Notes under the pieces: model-generated
What the model saw: only the letters and a program-made list of their open reading frames with translations
What the model was told of the DNA's origin: nothing
The model's database searches: none
Translations under genes and position numbers: made by a program
Assembly: GCF_910578695.1 (NCBI RefSeq)
Contig: NZ_CAJTQJ010000035.1
Span: forward strand, 1 to 26,584
Length of the DNA: 26,584 nucleotides
Origin: an uncultured Brachyspira sp.
GTDB lineage: Bacteria; Spirochaetota; Brachyspiria; Brachyspirales; Brachyspiraceae
Reading direction: 5' to 3'
Shown here: positions 7,014 through 14,967 of the stretch, one piece after another
Layout of the letters: every line of letters begins with the position of its first letter
Numbering within the stretch: the first letter of the stretch is position 1

Positions 7014-8621
7014 CTAATTTTCTATATAAGCATAGCTGAATTTATGTTTTGCCAAATTATCATATATCACATTTTTTAATTTAGGGCTTACTAAAGTAGG
7101 CGTTGTATAATAGTATAATGGTATTATAACATCATTATCCATAAATATTTTTTCAGCTTTATGCATAGCATCCATTCTAATATTTTGATCTACTGTATTC
7201 ATAGCAGTTTGAAGCAAATTATCATATTCTTTATTTGTAAATAGGGCATGATTTTGAGGGCTGTAGCTTAAAAACATACCTAAAAATGTCATAGGATCAT
7301 TATAATCAGCAGTCCAGCCGCTTCTTCCTATAACATAATTTTTATCAGTATATAATGTTTGTAAAAATACTGCCCATTCCTGCTGACTTACAGTGCTGTC
7401 AATACCTAAATATTCTTTCCACATCTGCTGAACAGCTTCAAAGATTGGAATTTCTCTATTAGAATCTACTAAAAATTGAAGCACAGGAAAACCTTCTCCA
7501 TTTGCATATCCTGCTTCTTCCATAAGTCTTTTAGCCTCTTCTATGTTTTTTTGATAATCCTCTTTTTTTATGCTTATATAATCTCCGCCTTTTTCTCTGA
7601 AATCTCCGTTAATATCAGGAGCTCCGAAAGGTATAAATGCACCTGCTGGTATACCTGCTTTTACAATATTATCTGCTATATAATTTCTATCTATAACTAA
7701 TGATAATGCTTTTCTAACTCTGCCGTCTTTTAAAACATTATTGGTATGATTTAAAGCATAATAATATGTTCCAAGTCTTTTAACCATTTGAAGCAATCCT
7801 TCTGCTTTCAAAGCATCAATATCCTGAGCAGGAACTCTGTCTGAAAAATGGAGAGAACCTTCTTTTATGCCTGCAACTGAAGCTGTAGGATTATCCATTA
7901 AAATAAATGTTATTTTTTCAGGAACTAAATTTTTATAATCCCAATGATTAGTATTTTTTATCATTATGATATTATTATCGATATTTCTTTCTATCATAAC
8001 ATAAGAGCCGTTTCCTATATAGGTTTTAGGATTCATAGTCCAAGAATCTCCGTATTCTTCTATGATATCCTGACGAATAGGGTAGAATGTAGGAAATGCT
8101 GTCAGCTCTAAGAAATATGCTGTAGGTTTTTCTAATGTTACTTCTAAAGTATAATCATCAATCGCTTTTATCCCTAAAGTATCTAGCGGCATTTTACCTG
8201 CATTTATAGCCATAGCATTTTTTACAGGTTCAAATTGATAACTGTATTCGCTTGCTGTTTTAGGATCAACTGCTCTTTTCCAAGAATATACAAAATCTTC
8301 AGATGTAAGCGGATTACCGTCAGACCATTTGCCGTTAGTTCTTAGATGAAATATATATGTAAGTCCGTCTTCGCTTATATCCCAGTTTTCAGCAGCCCCT
8401 CCTGATAATATTCCGTCTTTATTTTTGGCAGCTAAACCTTCAAATGCATGTATTATATAAACAGAAGCATCTGAAGCTATATTTAATGTAGGATCTATAG
8501 TTTTAGGCTCAGGACCTACATTTATAAATAAACTATCTCCTTTATTTTTAGATGAACAAGATATTGTAATAACACTGATTAATAATAAAAAAATAAAAAA
8601 TAAGTTAATAATATTTTTCAT
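7014..8621 (-). CDS. oppA: Oligopeptide ABC transporter substrate-binding lipoprotein (OppA family)
   Basis: Extracytoplasmic peptide-binding lipoprotein (SBP_bac_5). A hydrophobic signal (residues 5-20) ends in lipobox ITIS-C with Cys22. The mature start GPEPKTIDPTLN, then W-x-ISEDGLTYIFHLR, KWSDGNPLTSEDFVYSWKR and the later GWTADYNDPMTFL are hallmarks of OppA-like proteins. Its 535 residues match the family. No permease or ATPase genes adjoin it, so it is an orphan binding protein that must work with a transporter encoded elsewhere; multiple oppA copies are plausible in this organism. Start: AAGGAT lies about 9 nt before the ATG. A weak promoter-like pair lies at 8662-8687 with a short 14-bp spacer. 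Substrate could be peptides or murein peptide; not decidable here. Confidence 0.9.
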   Translation of the reverse strand: MKNIINLFFIFLLLISVITISCSSKNKGDSLFINVGPEPKTIDPTLNIASDASVYIIHAFEGLAAKNKDGILSGGAAENWDISEDGLTYIFHLRTNGKWSDGNPLTSEDFVYSWKRAVDPKTASEYSYQFEPVKNAMAINAGKMPLDTLGIKAIDDYTLEVTLEKPTAYFLELTAFPTFYPIRQDIIEEYGDSWTMNPKTYIGNGSYVMIERNIDNNIIMIKNTNHWDYKNLVPEKITFILMDNPTASVAGIKEGSLHFSDRVPAQDIDALKAEGLLQMVKRLGTYYYALNHTNNVLKDGRVRKALSLVIDRNYIADNIVKAGIPAGAFIPFGAPDINGDFREKGGDYISIKKEDYQKNIEEAKRLMEEAGYANGEGFPVLQFLVDSNREIPIFEAVQQMWKEYLGIDSTVSQQEWAVFLQTLYTDKNYVIGRSGWTADYNDPMTFLGMFLSYSPQNHALFTNKEYDNLLQTAMNTVDQNIRMDAMHKAEKIFMDNDVIIPLYYYTTPTLVSPKLKNVIYDNLAKHKFSYAYIEN

Positions 8622-8779
8622 AAATTAATATCCTTTTTGTATAATATGTTTTAGAAAATATATTATACTATAATTATGAAAAATCAATTAATTAATAAAA
8701 AAATATATAAACAATGTTTCATTAAATATTAAAATATAATAATATTATATATAGATAATATTATTAAAATAAATATAAA

Positions 8780-9238
8780 ATGAATAATAAACTTCAAACA
8801 CTAAAATATAAAATAACTTTATTTTTTATAGGCATAATATTTTTATCTGCTTCTTTTATAATAATATATCTTAATTTTAGATTTAATGATAATAATATAA
8901 TTAAAGTTAATGCCAATATAGAAAGTATTTATTATTATGAATACGGCACTATAAAAAAAAGAAAGTTTGCAAATGTAGTTTATAGTTTTAATTACAATAA
9001 TAAAAAAATATTTCTTACAAACTCTTATTTAGATAAATTAGATGATACATATTTTGTAAATGCTGAAAAAGAATTATTTTATGATAAAAACAGCAGAGAT
9101 TTAGTGAATAAGCCAAGTAAATATACATTAGTGCTTGCATTTATATTTATAATATTGGCAATAGTTATAATTGTATTTGCTGTAAAACTAAAGCAAAGTA
9201 ATATATATGTATCTTCAAGAAATTTATATAATAAATAA
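8780..9238 (+). CDS. Small two-TM protein, DUF3592-like
   Basis: 152-residue membrane protein of unknown function. TM helices at about 11-31 and 115-134 flank a beta-rich extracytoplasmic segment (A/V-N-A-x-IESI then VVYSFNYNNKKIFLTNSY), the layout of DUF3592 proteins. No catalytic residues are apparent. The start lacks a recognisable SD, and translation from another codon is possible, although the first TM argues for a start near here. It stands alone and converges on the ankyrin gene. Family assignment is moderate and rests on layout plus the central motif. Confidence 0.65.
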   Translation: MNNKLQTLKYKITLFFIGIIFLSASFIIIYLNFRFNDNNIIKVNANIESIYYYEYGTIKKRKFANVVYSFNYNNKKIFLTNSYLDKLDDTYFVNAEKELFYDKNSRDLVNKPSKYTLVLAFIFIILAIVIIVFAVKLKQSNIYVSSRNLYNK

Positions 9239-9246
9239 GACTATTA

Positions 9247-9312
9247 CTTGTTTTATGTTTAAAATAATATTTTTATTAATAAAATAAGTTAAGTTGTTCA
9301 GTCCGATTTTTT
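9247..9312 (+). terminator. Weak terminator candidate between convergent genes
   Basis: CTTGTTTTAT at 9247-9256 pairs with ATAAAATAAG at 9279-9288 (one wobble, 22-nt loop), an outer GACT/AGTC can extend the stem, and ATTTTTTATT follows. The stem is AT-rich, so this is only a candidate. Confidence 0.3.
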
Positions 9313-9313
9313 A

Positions 9314-11281
9314 TTAATTTTCTAACTCTGAAATATCATCATAGCCTTTTTCTCTAGCTAAATCGAAAACCGTTTTGCCTTCTTTATTTACAACTGTAGT
9401 ATCTGCTCCTTTTTCTATTAAAAGTTTAACAAGTGCAGTATTTTCATTTTCAAGAGCTTTAAGGATTAAAGGATAAGCATCGTCTGAAATTATAGGAGTA
9501 TTTATATCAGCACCCTTATCAATTAAATATTCAGCCACTTCAGTATTCTCATTATAAGAAGTTTCAGCTAATAAAGAAACATATACATTCGGATAGTATT
9601 CAAGTTTATATTTCATAGCAGGATCAATGCCTTTAGAAACTAAATATTTTACTATATCTAAACAGCCATTCCCAACAGCATAACTAATTATAGGATTACC
9701 GCCATAGTGATCAACATAATTGATATCAGCTCCGTATTCAACAAGCATTTTAAATTTTGACAAATCACATTTTACTCTTTCATTATAATCTATAATTAAT
9801 TTTATTAATATAGGGGCTACTTCTTCAAAGCCGTATTCAACATCTAATTCGGCACCTGCCTTTAATAATTCTTCCATTACTTTCAAACTATTTTCATTTG
9901 TAGAAAATACTGCTGCATATAAAGCATCAATACTACCTTCTCCTTTAAAATTAACATCAGCATTTTGTTTTATAAGTTCTTTTACAAGTTTTAAATATCC
10001 CATTGAAGAAGCTGTCATTAATGGTGTGCTGCCGTCATAATTTTGATTAATATCAGCTCCGTATTTAATCAATTCATAAAATTTTTCTTCAGGATAATAT
10101 CCAATAGCCATTATTAAACTTCTTGTCCCGTACTTTTCTTCCCAAGCTTTTAAAGATTTTTCATCTTTTATATTTTTTAAATCATTATACGGCTCTAAAT
10201 CCCATTCTGGTACTTCTGTACTATTACTCTTTGAAGCAAGTGCTAGAACATCATCATAGCCTTGTTCTTGAGCTAAATCAAAAATTGTTTTTCCCTCTTT
10301 ATTAACAATGGAAGTGTCTGCACCTTTCTCAATCAAAAGTTTAAGAAGTTCAATATTTTCAGCATTAAGAGCAATAAATATTAAAGGCAAATCAGAAACA
10401 CTATCAGTTTGAGTATTAATATCAGCACCTTGTTCTATTAAATATTCTGCTATTTCTGTAGTTTTATTTCTTCTTGCAGCATTCAATAATGAAAAATATT
10501 TATATGAATATCCATTAGTATATTTCATAGCAGGGTTAACACCTTGAGAAACTAAATATTTTACTATATCGATACATTCTTGTGAAACAGCAGCAGCAAT
10601 TACAGGTCCGCACTCAAAATTTGAATAATTTATATCTGCTCCATATTCAGTAAGGAGTTTAACTTTTTCTAAATTGCATCTTCCTATTATAGCAGTATTT
10701 AATATATTCGCTTTATTTTCTTCTCTAGTACCATAAATAATATCAGTGTCTGCTCCTGCCTTTAATAATTCTTTTACTACTTCTAAATTATAATTTTTTT
10801 CGGACTTTACTGCAAAATATAAAGCGTCCAAATCTCCTTCTTCTTCTCTAAAATTAACATCAGCATTTTGTTTTATAAGTTCTTTTACAAGTTTTAAATA
10901 TCCCATTTCTGAAGCTGCTTCTAAAGGAGTCATTCCATTATAACCTATCATATTTACATCAGCACCATAAGATATTAATTCAATAGCTTTTTCTTCTGTA
11001 GGAAATTTATCAATAGCAAATACTAAAGAAGATTCACCCGGATTTTCTGACTGCCAATCATTGAAAGAATTTTTATCTTTTATAGAATCAATTTCATTAA
11101 ATAATTTTTCTTCCTTTTCCAACATTGTGGTTTTATGTATACTCCACATATCATTAGAAGCATATCCTTTATATATTTCGCCATTATTATTTGTTTTTTC
11201 GCTTTTAGCCAATCCGCAGCTTATTATATTTATGATACTAATTAATATTAAAGATATTATAATTATTTTTTTATTTATCAT
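9314..11281 (-). CDS. Ankyrin-repeat lipoprotein with internal duplication
   Basis: 655-residue lipoprotein: hydrophobic signal 5-20, lipobox IIS-C at Cys22, then only ankyrin repeats. The repeats fall into two homologous blocks of about 300 residues, each starting with an LI-x-YGADIN-type unit, passing through MGYLKLVKELIKQNADVNF and ending LLIEKGADT-x-VVNKEGKT-x-FDLA. Ankyrin domains bind proteins; partner unknown. The anchor suggests periplasmic or surface display. The two blocks share 59 bp of identical DNA at a 903-bp (301-codon) spacing, so the duplication is young or maintained by conversion. The start follows AAAGGG at about 12 nt, longer than usual, but the lipoprotein signal supports it. 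Own promoter at 11321-11349; no neighbour shares its strand closely. Confidence 0.88.
   Translation of the reverse strand: MINKKIIIISLILISIINIISCGLAKSEKTNNNGEIYKGYASNDMWSIHKTTMLEKEEKLFNEIDSIKDKNSFNDWQSENPGESSLVFAIDKFPTEEKAIELISYGADVNMIGYNGMTPLEAASEMGYLKLVKELIKQNADVNFREEEGDLDALYFAVKSEKNYNLEVVKELLKAGADTDIIYGTREENKANILNTAIIGRCNLEKVKLLTEYGADINYSNFECGPVIAAAVSQECIDIVKYLVSQGVNPAMKYTNGYSYKYFSLLNAARRNKTTEIAEYLIEQGADINTQTDSVSDLPLIFIALNAENIELLKLLIEKGADTSIVNKEGKTIFDLAQEQGYDDVLALASKSNSTEVPEWDLEPYNDLKNIKDEKSLKAWEEKYGTRSLIMAIGYYPEEKFYELIKYGADINQNYDGSTPLMTASSMGYLKLVKELIKQNADVNFKGEGSIDALYAAVFSTNENSLKVMEELLKAGAELDVEYGFEEVAPILIKLIIDYNERVKCDLSKFKMLVEYGADINYVDHYGGNPIISYAVGNGCLDIVKYLVSKGIDPAMKYKLEYYPNVYVSLLAETSYNENTEVAEYLIDKGADINTPIISDDAYPLILKALENENTALVKLLIEKGADTTVVNKEGKTVFDLAREKGYDDISELEN
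9946..10004 (-). repeat. 59-bp direct repeat within the ankyrin gene, copy 1
   Basis: Identical base for base to 10849-10907. It encodes the MGYLKLVKELIKQNADVNF segment of the second block. Confidence 0.9.
10849..10907 (-). repeat. 59-bp direct repeat within the ankyrin gene, copy 2
   Basis: Identical to 9946-10004, 903 bp apart, an exact multiple of three. Recombination between copies would delete one ankyrin block in frame. Confidence 0.9.
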
Positions 11282-11320
11282 AATTGTAAAATTCCCTTTA
11301 GCCTCTAAATAATATATTTC

Positions 11321-11349
11321 ATTATATCATAAATATACATCAAAGTAAA
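11321..11349 (-). promoter_or_regulatory. Promoter of the ankyrin gene
   Basis: On the minus strand TTTACT (11349-11344), 17-bp spacer, and TATAAT (11326-11321) preceded by TGA (an extended -10). The gene starts 40 bp downstream. Confidence 0.5.
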
Positions 11350-11420
11350 TATTTATTACTGTATATTATAACTTTATTGTTTGTATATATATTATCTATT
11401 TTTTACAGGAGAGTAAAAGT

Positions 11421-11474
11421 ATGTATTATAATTTTTTACAATGTATGCATATAAAAAATAAAATATATATTTAA
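11421..11474 (+). CDS. Possible 17-residue small ORF
   Basis: ATG at 11421 has a good SD (AGGAGA, about 8 nt upstream) and reads 17 codons to TAA at 11472-11474 (begins MYYNFLQC). Its only merit is the SD; the sequence is low in complexity. It could be a leader peptide for the downstream gene, or chance. Confidence 0.2.
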   Translation: MYYNFLQCMHIKNKIYI

Positions 11475-11502
11475 TTGACAATTATTTATTATAAATTATA
11501 AT
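11475..11502 (+). promoter_or_regulatory. Promoter ahead of the 96-residue ORF and znu genes
   Basis: TTGACA at 11475-11480 (full consensus), 16-bp spacer, TATAAT at 11497-11502. Predicted transcription start is about 11509, only about 5 nt before the ATG at 11514, so that ORF would be nearly leaderless or the RNA serves mainly the znu genes. Confidence 0.55.
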
Positions 11503-11513
11503 ATTAAGCAGTT

Positions 11514-11804
11514 ATGAAATTAATTATAATACTAATTTTTTTTACTGCATCTGTATATATTTTTCCAGTATGCTATGTATTTTATCATTCTTATTGTTAT
11601 GTACATTATGCAGATGAGAGCTGTGAAACTTGTATAGATATTTTTTCTATAGTTAAGGCTGTAAATAAAATATTAATATTTTTCAATATATATAATACTT
11701 TTGTATATTTTGGTATCTCATATATATTTATAATAAAAATAAAAAGAATAATATTTAATTTTAATAATAATCCCACAAGTTTAAAAGTAAAATTAATAAA
11801 TTGA
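11514..11804 (+). CDS. Small hydrophobic protein of unknown function
   Basis: 96 residues, unrecognised. Hydrophobic segments at about 3-25 and 53-76 suggest two membrane passes. Five cysteines lie between residues 20 and 41, including C-x2-C (SCETC) in the loop, which could bind metal or form disulfides. No ribosome binding site precedes the ATG, and the promoter at 11475-11502 leaves almost no leader. It ends 61 bp before znuA on the same strand, so it may belong to that transcript. It may not be a real gene; base composition alone gives limited support. Confidence 0.45.
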   Translation: MKLIIILIFFTASVYIFPVCYVFYHSYCYVHYADESCETCIDIFSIVKAVNKILIFFNIYNTFVYFGISYIFIIKIKRIIFNFNNNPTSLKVKLIN

Positions 11805-11865
11805 TTTAATATTCTTTATATAAGTTTATGCTGTAATAATTTTAACTTAATTAAAGGATTTTTAA

Positions 11866-12819
11866 ATGCAAAAAAGAATATTAATTTTAACTTTTTTTAT
11901 ATTATTTATTTCATGCCGTAATACTAATACTAATACTAATGATGACAATAAAATAAAAGCTTCAGTATCAATATTTCCTATATATGATTTTACTAGGAAT
12001 ATAGCTGAAGATAATATTAATTTACAAATGATTATAAAACCGGGTATAGAAATTCATTCATTTAATTCTACGCCTGCTGATATAATAAATATACAAAATT
12101 CTGATGTATTTATTTATATAGGCGGTGAGAGTGAAAAATGGGCTGAAAAGATCATAGCTTCTATAGATACCAATGGAAAAAAAATTATCAGGCTTATGGA
12201 TTATGTTAATGTATTAGATGAGGAAATAGCCGAAGGTATGGAAGAAGATGAAGAACATAATCATAATGATGAACATAATCATGATGAAGATGTCTATGAT
12301 GAACATATATGGGTTTCTCCGAAAAATGCCGTATTGATTGTAAATACTATTTGCAAAGCTTTATCGGATATTGATGCCTCCAATGCTGATATTTATAAAG
12401 CCAATGCTGATAAATATAATCAGAAATTATTGGCTTTGGATAATGAAATAAGAGAAGCGTTAAATTCTTCAAAAAGAAAAAATATTGTATTCGGAGACAG
12501 ATTTCCATTCAGATATTTAACTGAAGAATATGGTTTGGAATATAGAGCCCCTTTTAAAGGATGCAGCAGTCAGTCGGATGCAAGCCCTAAAACTATTGCT
12601 TATTTGATAAATTATATTAAAGATAATAATATACCTTATTTATATTATATAGAGTTAAGCAATGGAAAGATAGCAGATATTCTAATTGAGCATACAGGTA
12701 TAAATAAATTAAAACTTCATTCAGTACAAAATATAACCAAAGAAGAATTTGACTTAAATGCTTCGTATTTATCTATTATGAGAGATAATTTAGAAAGTTT
12801 AAAAAAGGGATTAAATTAA
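11866..12819 (+). CDS. znuA: Zinc/manganese ABC transporter substrate-binding lipoprotein (ZnuA-like)
   Basis: Metal-binding lipoprotein (cluster A-1) that delivers Zn2+ to the ZnuBC transporter. Lipobox FIS-C with Cys17; mature part 317-17 residues. His64 (IEIHSF) and His147 (DEHIWVSP) are two expected metal ligands. Between them a His/Asp/Glu-rich loop at 126-147 (HNHNDEHNHD) is typical of zinc-specific members. The usual third His region reads FGDRFPFRYL instead of H-x-AFGY; this GDRFPF variant, followed by GCSSQSDASPKT and ELSNGKIAD, marks a divergent clostridial-type subgroup, so Asp or another residue may complete the site. SD AAAGGA precedes the ATG. znuC begins 4 bp downstream. Zinc is likely, manganese possible. 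Confidence 0.88.
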   Translation: MQKRILILTFFILFISCRNTNTNTNDDNKIKASVSIFPIYDFTRNIAEDNINLQMIIKPGIEIHSFNSTPADIINIQNSDVFIYIGGESEKWAEKIIASIDTNGKKIIRLMDYVNVLDEEIAEGMEEDEEHNHNDEHNHDEDVYDEHIWVSPKNAVLIVNTICKALSDIDASNADIYKANADKYNQKLLALDNEIREALNSSKRKNIVFGDRFPFRYLTEEYGLEYRAPFKGCSSQSDASPKTIAYLINYIKDNNIPYLYYIELSNGKIADILIEHTGINKLKLHSVQNITKEEFDLNASYLSIMRDNLESLKKGLN

Positions 12820-12822
12820 AAG

Positions 12823-13515
12823 ATGCTGAATATAAAAGATTTATCAGTATTTTATGACAGCAATGAGGTATTATCTAATATCAATTTTTCTTTAAGCAAA
12901 GGAGATTATCTTTCAATAATAGGAGAAAATGGCTCTGGAAAAACTACATTAATAAAAACAATACTTGGACTTATGAAGCCAAAAAAAGGAAGCATTGAAT
13001 TTGATAATATAAAGAAAAATGAGATAGGATATCTGCCTCAGCAGGGAATAATACAGAAATCATTTCCAGCCAGTGTATTTGAGGTTGTTATTTCAGGCAG
13101 ATTAAATAAAAAAAAGTTTCTTCCTTTTTATACTTCTAAAGATAAAAAAGAGGCTTTGAATAATTTAAAAAAATTTAATATAGAAAACTTAAAAAATAAA
13201 TCATATAAAGATTTGTCAGGCGGACAGCAGCAGAGAGTTATTTTAGCACGTGCATTATGTTCTGCAAAAGAATTATTGATACTAGATGAGCCTTCTGCAG
13301 GATTAGATCCTATAGCTACAATTGATTTATACAATTTAATAAAAAAATTAAATGATGAGGTAACTATTATAATGGTATCGCATGATATAGCAAGTGCTGT
13401 AAAATATTCTAATAAAATACTTCATATCAATAAAAATATGCTTTTTTTCGGAAGCACAGAAGATTATATAAAAACGGATATATATAAAAGAATATCAGGG
13501 GAGGATATGGAATGA
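12823..13515 (+). CDS. znuC: Zinc ABC transporter ATP-binding protein ZnuC
   Basis: Cytoplasmic ATPase of the metal importer, 230 residues. Walker A GENGSGKTT (about 36-44), Q-loop in YLPQQG, signature LSGGQQQR (about 137-144), Walker B LLILDEPSAGLDP (about 155-167) and switch His in MVSHD. It starts 4 bp after znuA and overlaps znuB by 4 bp (ATGA), which implies translational coupling. The order SBP-ATPase-permease and the His-rich SBP assign it to zinc uptake. A run of weak purines serves as SD. No defects seen. Confidence 0.9.
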   Translation: MLNIKDLSVFYDSNEVLSNINFSLSKGDYLSIIGENGSGKTTLIKTILGLMKPKKGSIEFDNIKKNEIGYLPQQGIIQKSFPASVFEVVISGRLNKKKFLPFYTSKDKKEALNNLKKFNIENLKNKSYKDLSGGQQQRVILARALCSAKELLILDEPSAGLDPIATIDLYNLIKKLNDEVTIIMVSHDIASAVKYSNKILHINKNMLFFGSTEDYIKTDIYKRISGEDME

Positions 13516-14327
13516 TTGCTTTAATTCAGGAACTTTTTTCATATACTTTCATTGTAAGAGCTGTCATAGTAGGCATATTAGTTTCATTATGTGCGGCACT
13601 TTTGGGCGTTAATTTGGTTCTTAAAAGATATTCTATGATTGGTATCGGGCTTTCTAATGTAGGCTTCGGTGCTTTATCTCTTTCTATGATGTTTGGGCTT
13701 TCTGCTCTTCAGATTTCTATACCTATAGTTGCTTTAGCTTCCATACTGCTTTTAAGATTAAGAGAAAACAGCAAAATAAAAGGAGATGCTGCTATTGCCT
13801 TGATATCAAGTGTTTCTTTGGCTATAGGCATTATTGCCATTACTGTGAAAACAGGGATAAATACGGATGTATGCAATTATATGTTTGGAAGCATACTTGC
13901 TATGAGTAAAAGCGATGTTTATATAAGTATATGCATAAGCATTATAGTTATAGTTCTTTATATGCTTTTTTATAATAAAATATTTTTAGTAACATTTGAT
14001 GAAAATTTTGCACGTGCTGTAGGAATAAATACTGAACTTTATAATACAGCTTTATCTATACTTACATCTTTAATCATAGTATTGGGTATGAGAATTATGG
14101 GGGCTATGCTGATATCAAGTTTAATAATATTTCCTGCACTCACTTCTATGCGTATATTTAATACATTTAAAAGCGTAATAATTTCATCGGCTGTACTTTC
14201 TGTATTTTGCTTTTTTATTGGTATAGCTGCCTCTTTTTATCTTGAATATCCTACAGGTGCTTGTATTGTTATGGTGAATTTATTTATGCTTTTAATATTT
14301 TCTATAATAGGAAAAATTAAAAAATAG
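13512..14327 (+). CDS. znuB: Zinc ABC transporter permease ZnuB
   Basis: Integral membrane subunit of the metal importer (ABC-3 family), 271 residues with about seven to eight hydrophobic helices. The family motifs GIGLSNVGFGALSL near the N-terminus and RIMGAMLISSLIIFPALTS in the C-terminal half are evident (the ABC-3 pattern with a G-x-L-L-x-x-x-L-L-x-x-P-A core). The ATG overlaps the znuC stop by 4 bp and has a strong SD (GGGGAGG, 7 nt away) inside znuC. A small Cys-Cys lipoprotein gene begins 23 bp downstream, so the operon likely extends to 14878. Confidence 0.9.
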   Translation: MIALIQELFSYTFIVRAVIVGILVSLCAALLGVNLVLKRYSMIGIGLSNVGFGALSLSMMFGLSALQISIPIVALASILLLRLRENSKIKGDAAIALISSVSLAIGIIAITVKTGINTDVCNYMFGSILAMSKSDVYISICISIIVIVLYMLFYNKIFLVTFDENFARAVGINTELYNTALSILTSLIIVLGMRIMGAMLISSLIIFPALTSMRIFNTFKSVIISSAVLSVFCFFIGIAASFYLEYPTGACIVMVNLFMLLIFSIIGKIKK

Positions 14328-14350
14328 TTATAAAAGGAGTATTATAAATT

Positions 14351-14878
14351 GTGAAAGCAGTATTATTTTTATTTATTATATTATTATTATTTTCTTCTTG
14401 TTCAAATAAGAAGTATAATAATGCTAATTTCAGCATAGAAAAAAACTATGCAGATATACCAAAAAAGAAATATGATTACGGATATAATAATGATAATAAA
14501 CCAAAGCAGGCAGATATGAATAATATTATAGAGATAAAAGAGAGAATGTTTATTAATCAATGTAATGATATATATTTAAATCCTGATGATTATAGAGGCA
14601 AATTGATAAAGTTAGAAGGTATATATGATGGTTTTACAGATGATGAAACAGGAGAGAAACTTAATTTTGTATTCAGATACGGACCAGGCTGCTGCGGATA
14701 TGACGGAGTTGCAGGATTCGAATTTAATTATAATGGAAGCATACCTAATCCTCAGGATTGGATAGAGATTGTCGGAATCGTTGAGGTATTAGAGATAGAT
14801 AATTATGAAACTATAAGACTGAATGCTGTAAGTTTGAATGTGCTTAACAAAAGAGGAAAAGAGTTTGTAGCTAATTAA
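14351..14878 (+). CDS. Small lipoprotein with Cys-Cys motif, possibly zinc-linked
   Basis: 175-residue lipoprotein starting with GTG (AGGAG lies 11 nt upstream). Signal 1-16, lipobox FSS-C at Cys17, then a charged linker to about residue 60. Residues 65-165 form a small beta-rich domain: LNPDDYRGKLIKLEGIYDGF, then FRYGPGCCGYDGVAGFEF (Cys114-Cys115), then WIEIVGIVEV. This order resembles the C-terminal domain of the YcgQ/TIGR03943 (DUF1980) proteins, in which a CC motif follows a strand that begins with a GKxV-x-GF-type unit; that similarity is from memory and modest. It is the last gene of the znu cluster (23-bp gap), so a role in handling periplasmic zinc is plausible. It could instead be a hypothetical lipoprotein with no metal role. 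Confidence 0.7.
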   Translation: MKAVLFLFIILLLFSSCSNKKYNNANFSIEKNYADIPKKKYDYGYNNDNKPKQADMNNIIEIKERMFINQCNDIYLNPDDYRGKLIKLEGIYDGFTDDETGEKLNFVFRYGPGCCGYDGVAGFEFNYNGSIPNPQDWIEIVGIVEVLEIDNYETIRLNAVSLNVLNKRGKEFVAN

Positions 14879-14919
14879 TTCTGATAATTCATATATTTAT
14901 ATTTTATAAACAATGATGC

Positions 14920-14951
14920 AGGCAAGATAAGTTATTTATCCTGCCTATTTT
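14920..14951 (+). terminator. Intrinsic terminator between convergent operons
   Basis: AGGCAAGATAA (14920-14930) pairs with TTATCCTGCCT (14936-14946) with one mismatch on the plus strand (a G-U wobble on the minus strand), a 5-nt loop, then a T-rich tract. Likely ends the znu transcript and perhaps the pyr transcript from the other side. Confidence 0.65.
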
Positions 14952-14967
14952 ATTTATTATTATTAAT

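Noticed and set aside
11061..11312. 83-residue plus-strand hydrophobic ORF over the ankyrin gene start
   Set aside because: Mirror of the ankyrin lipoprotein signal region and upstream AT-rich DNA; no SD or family.
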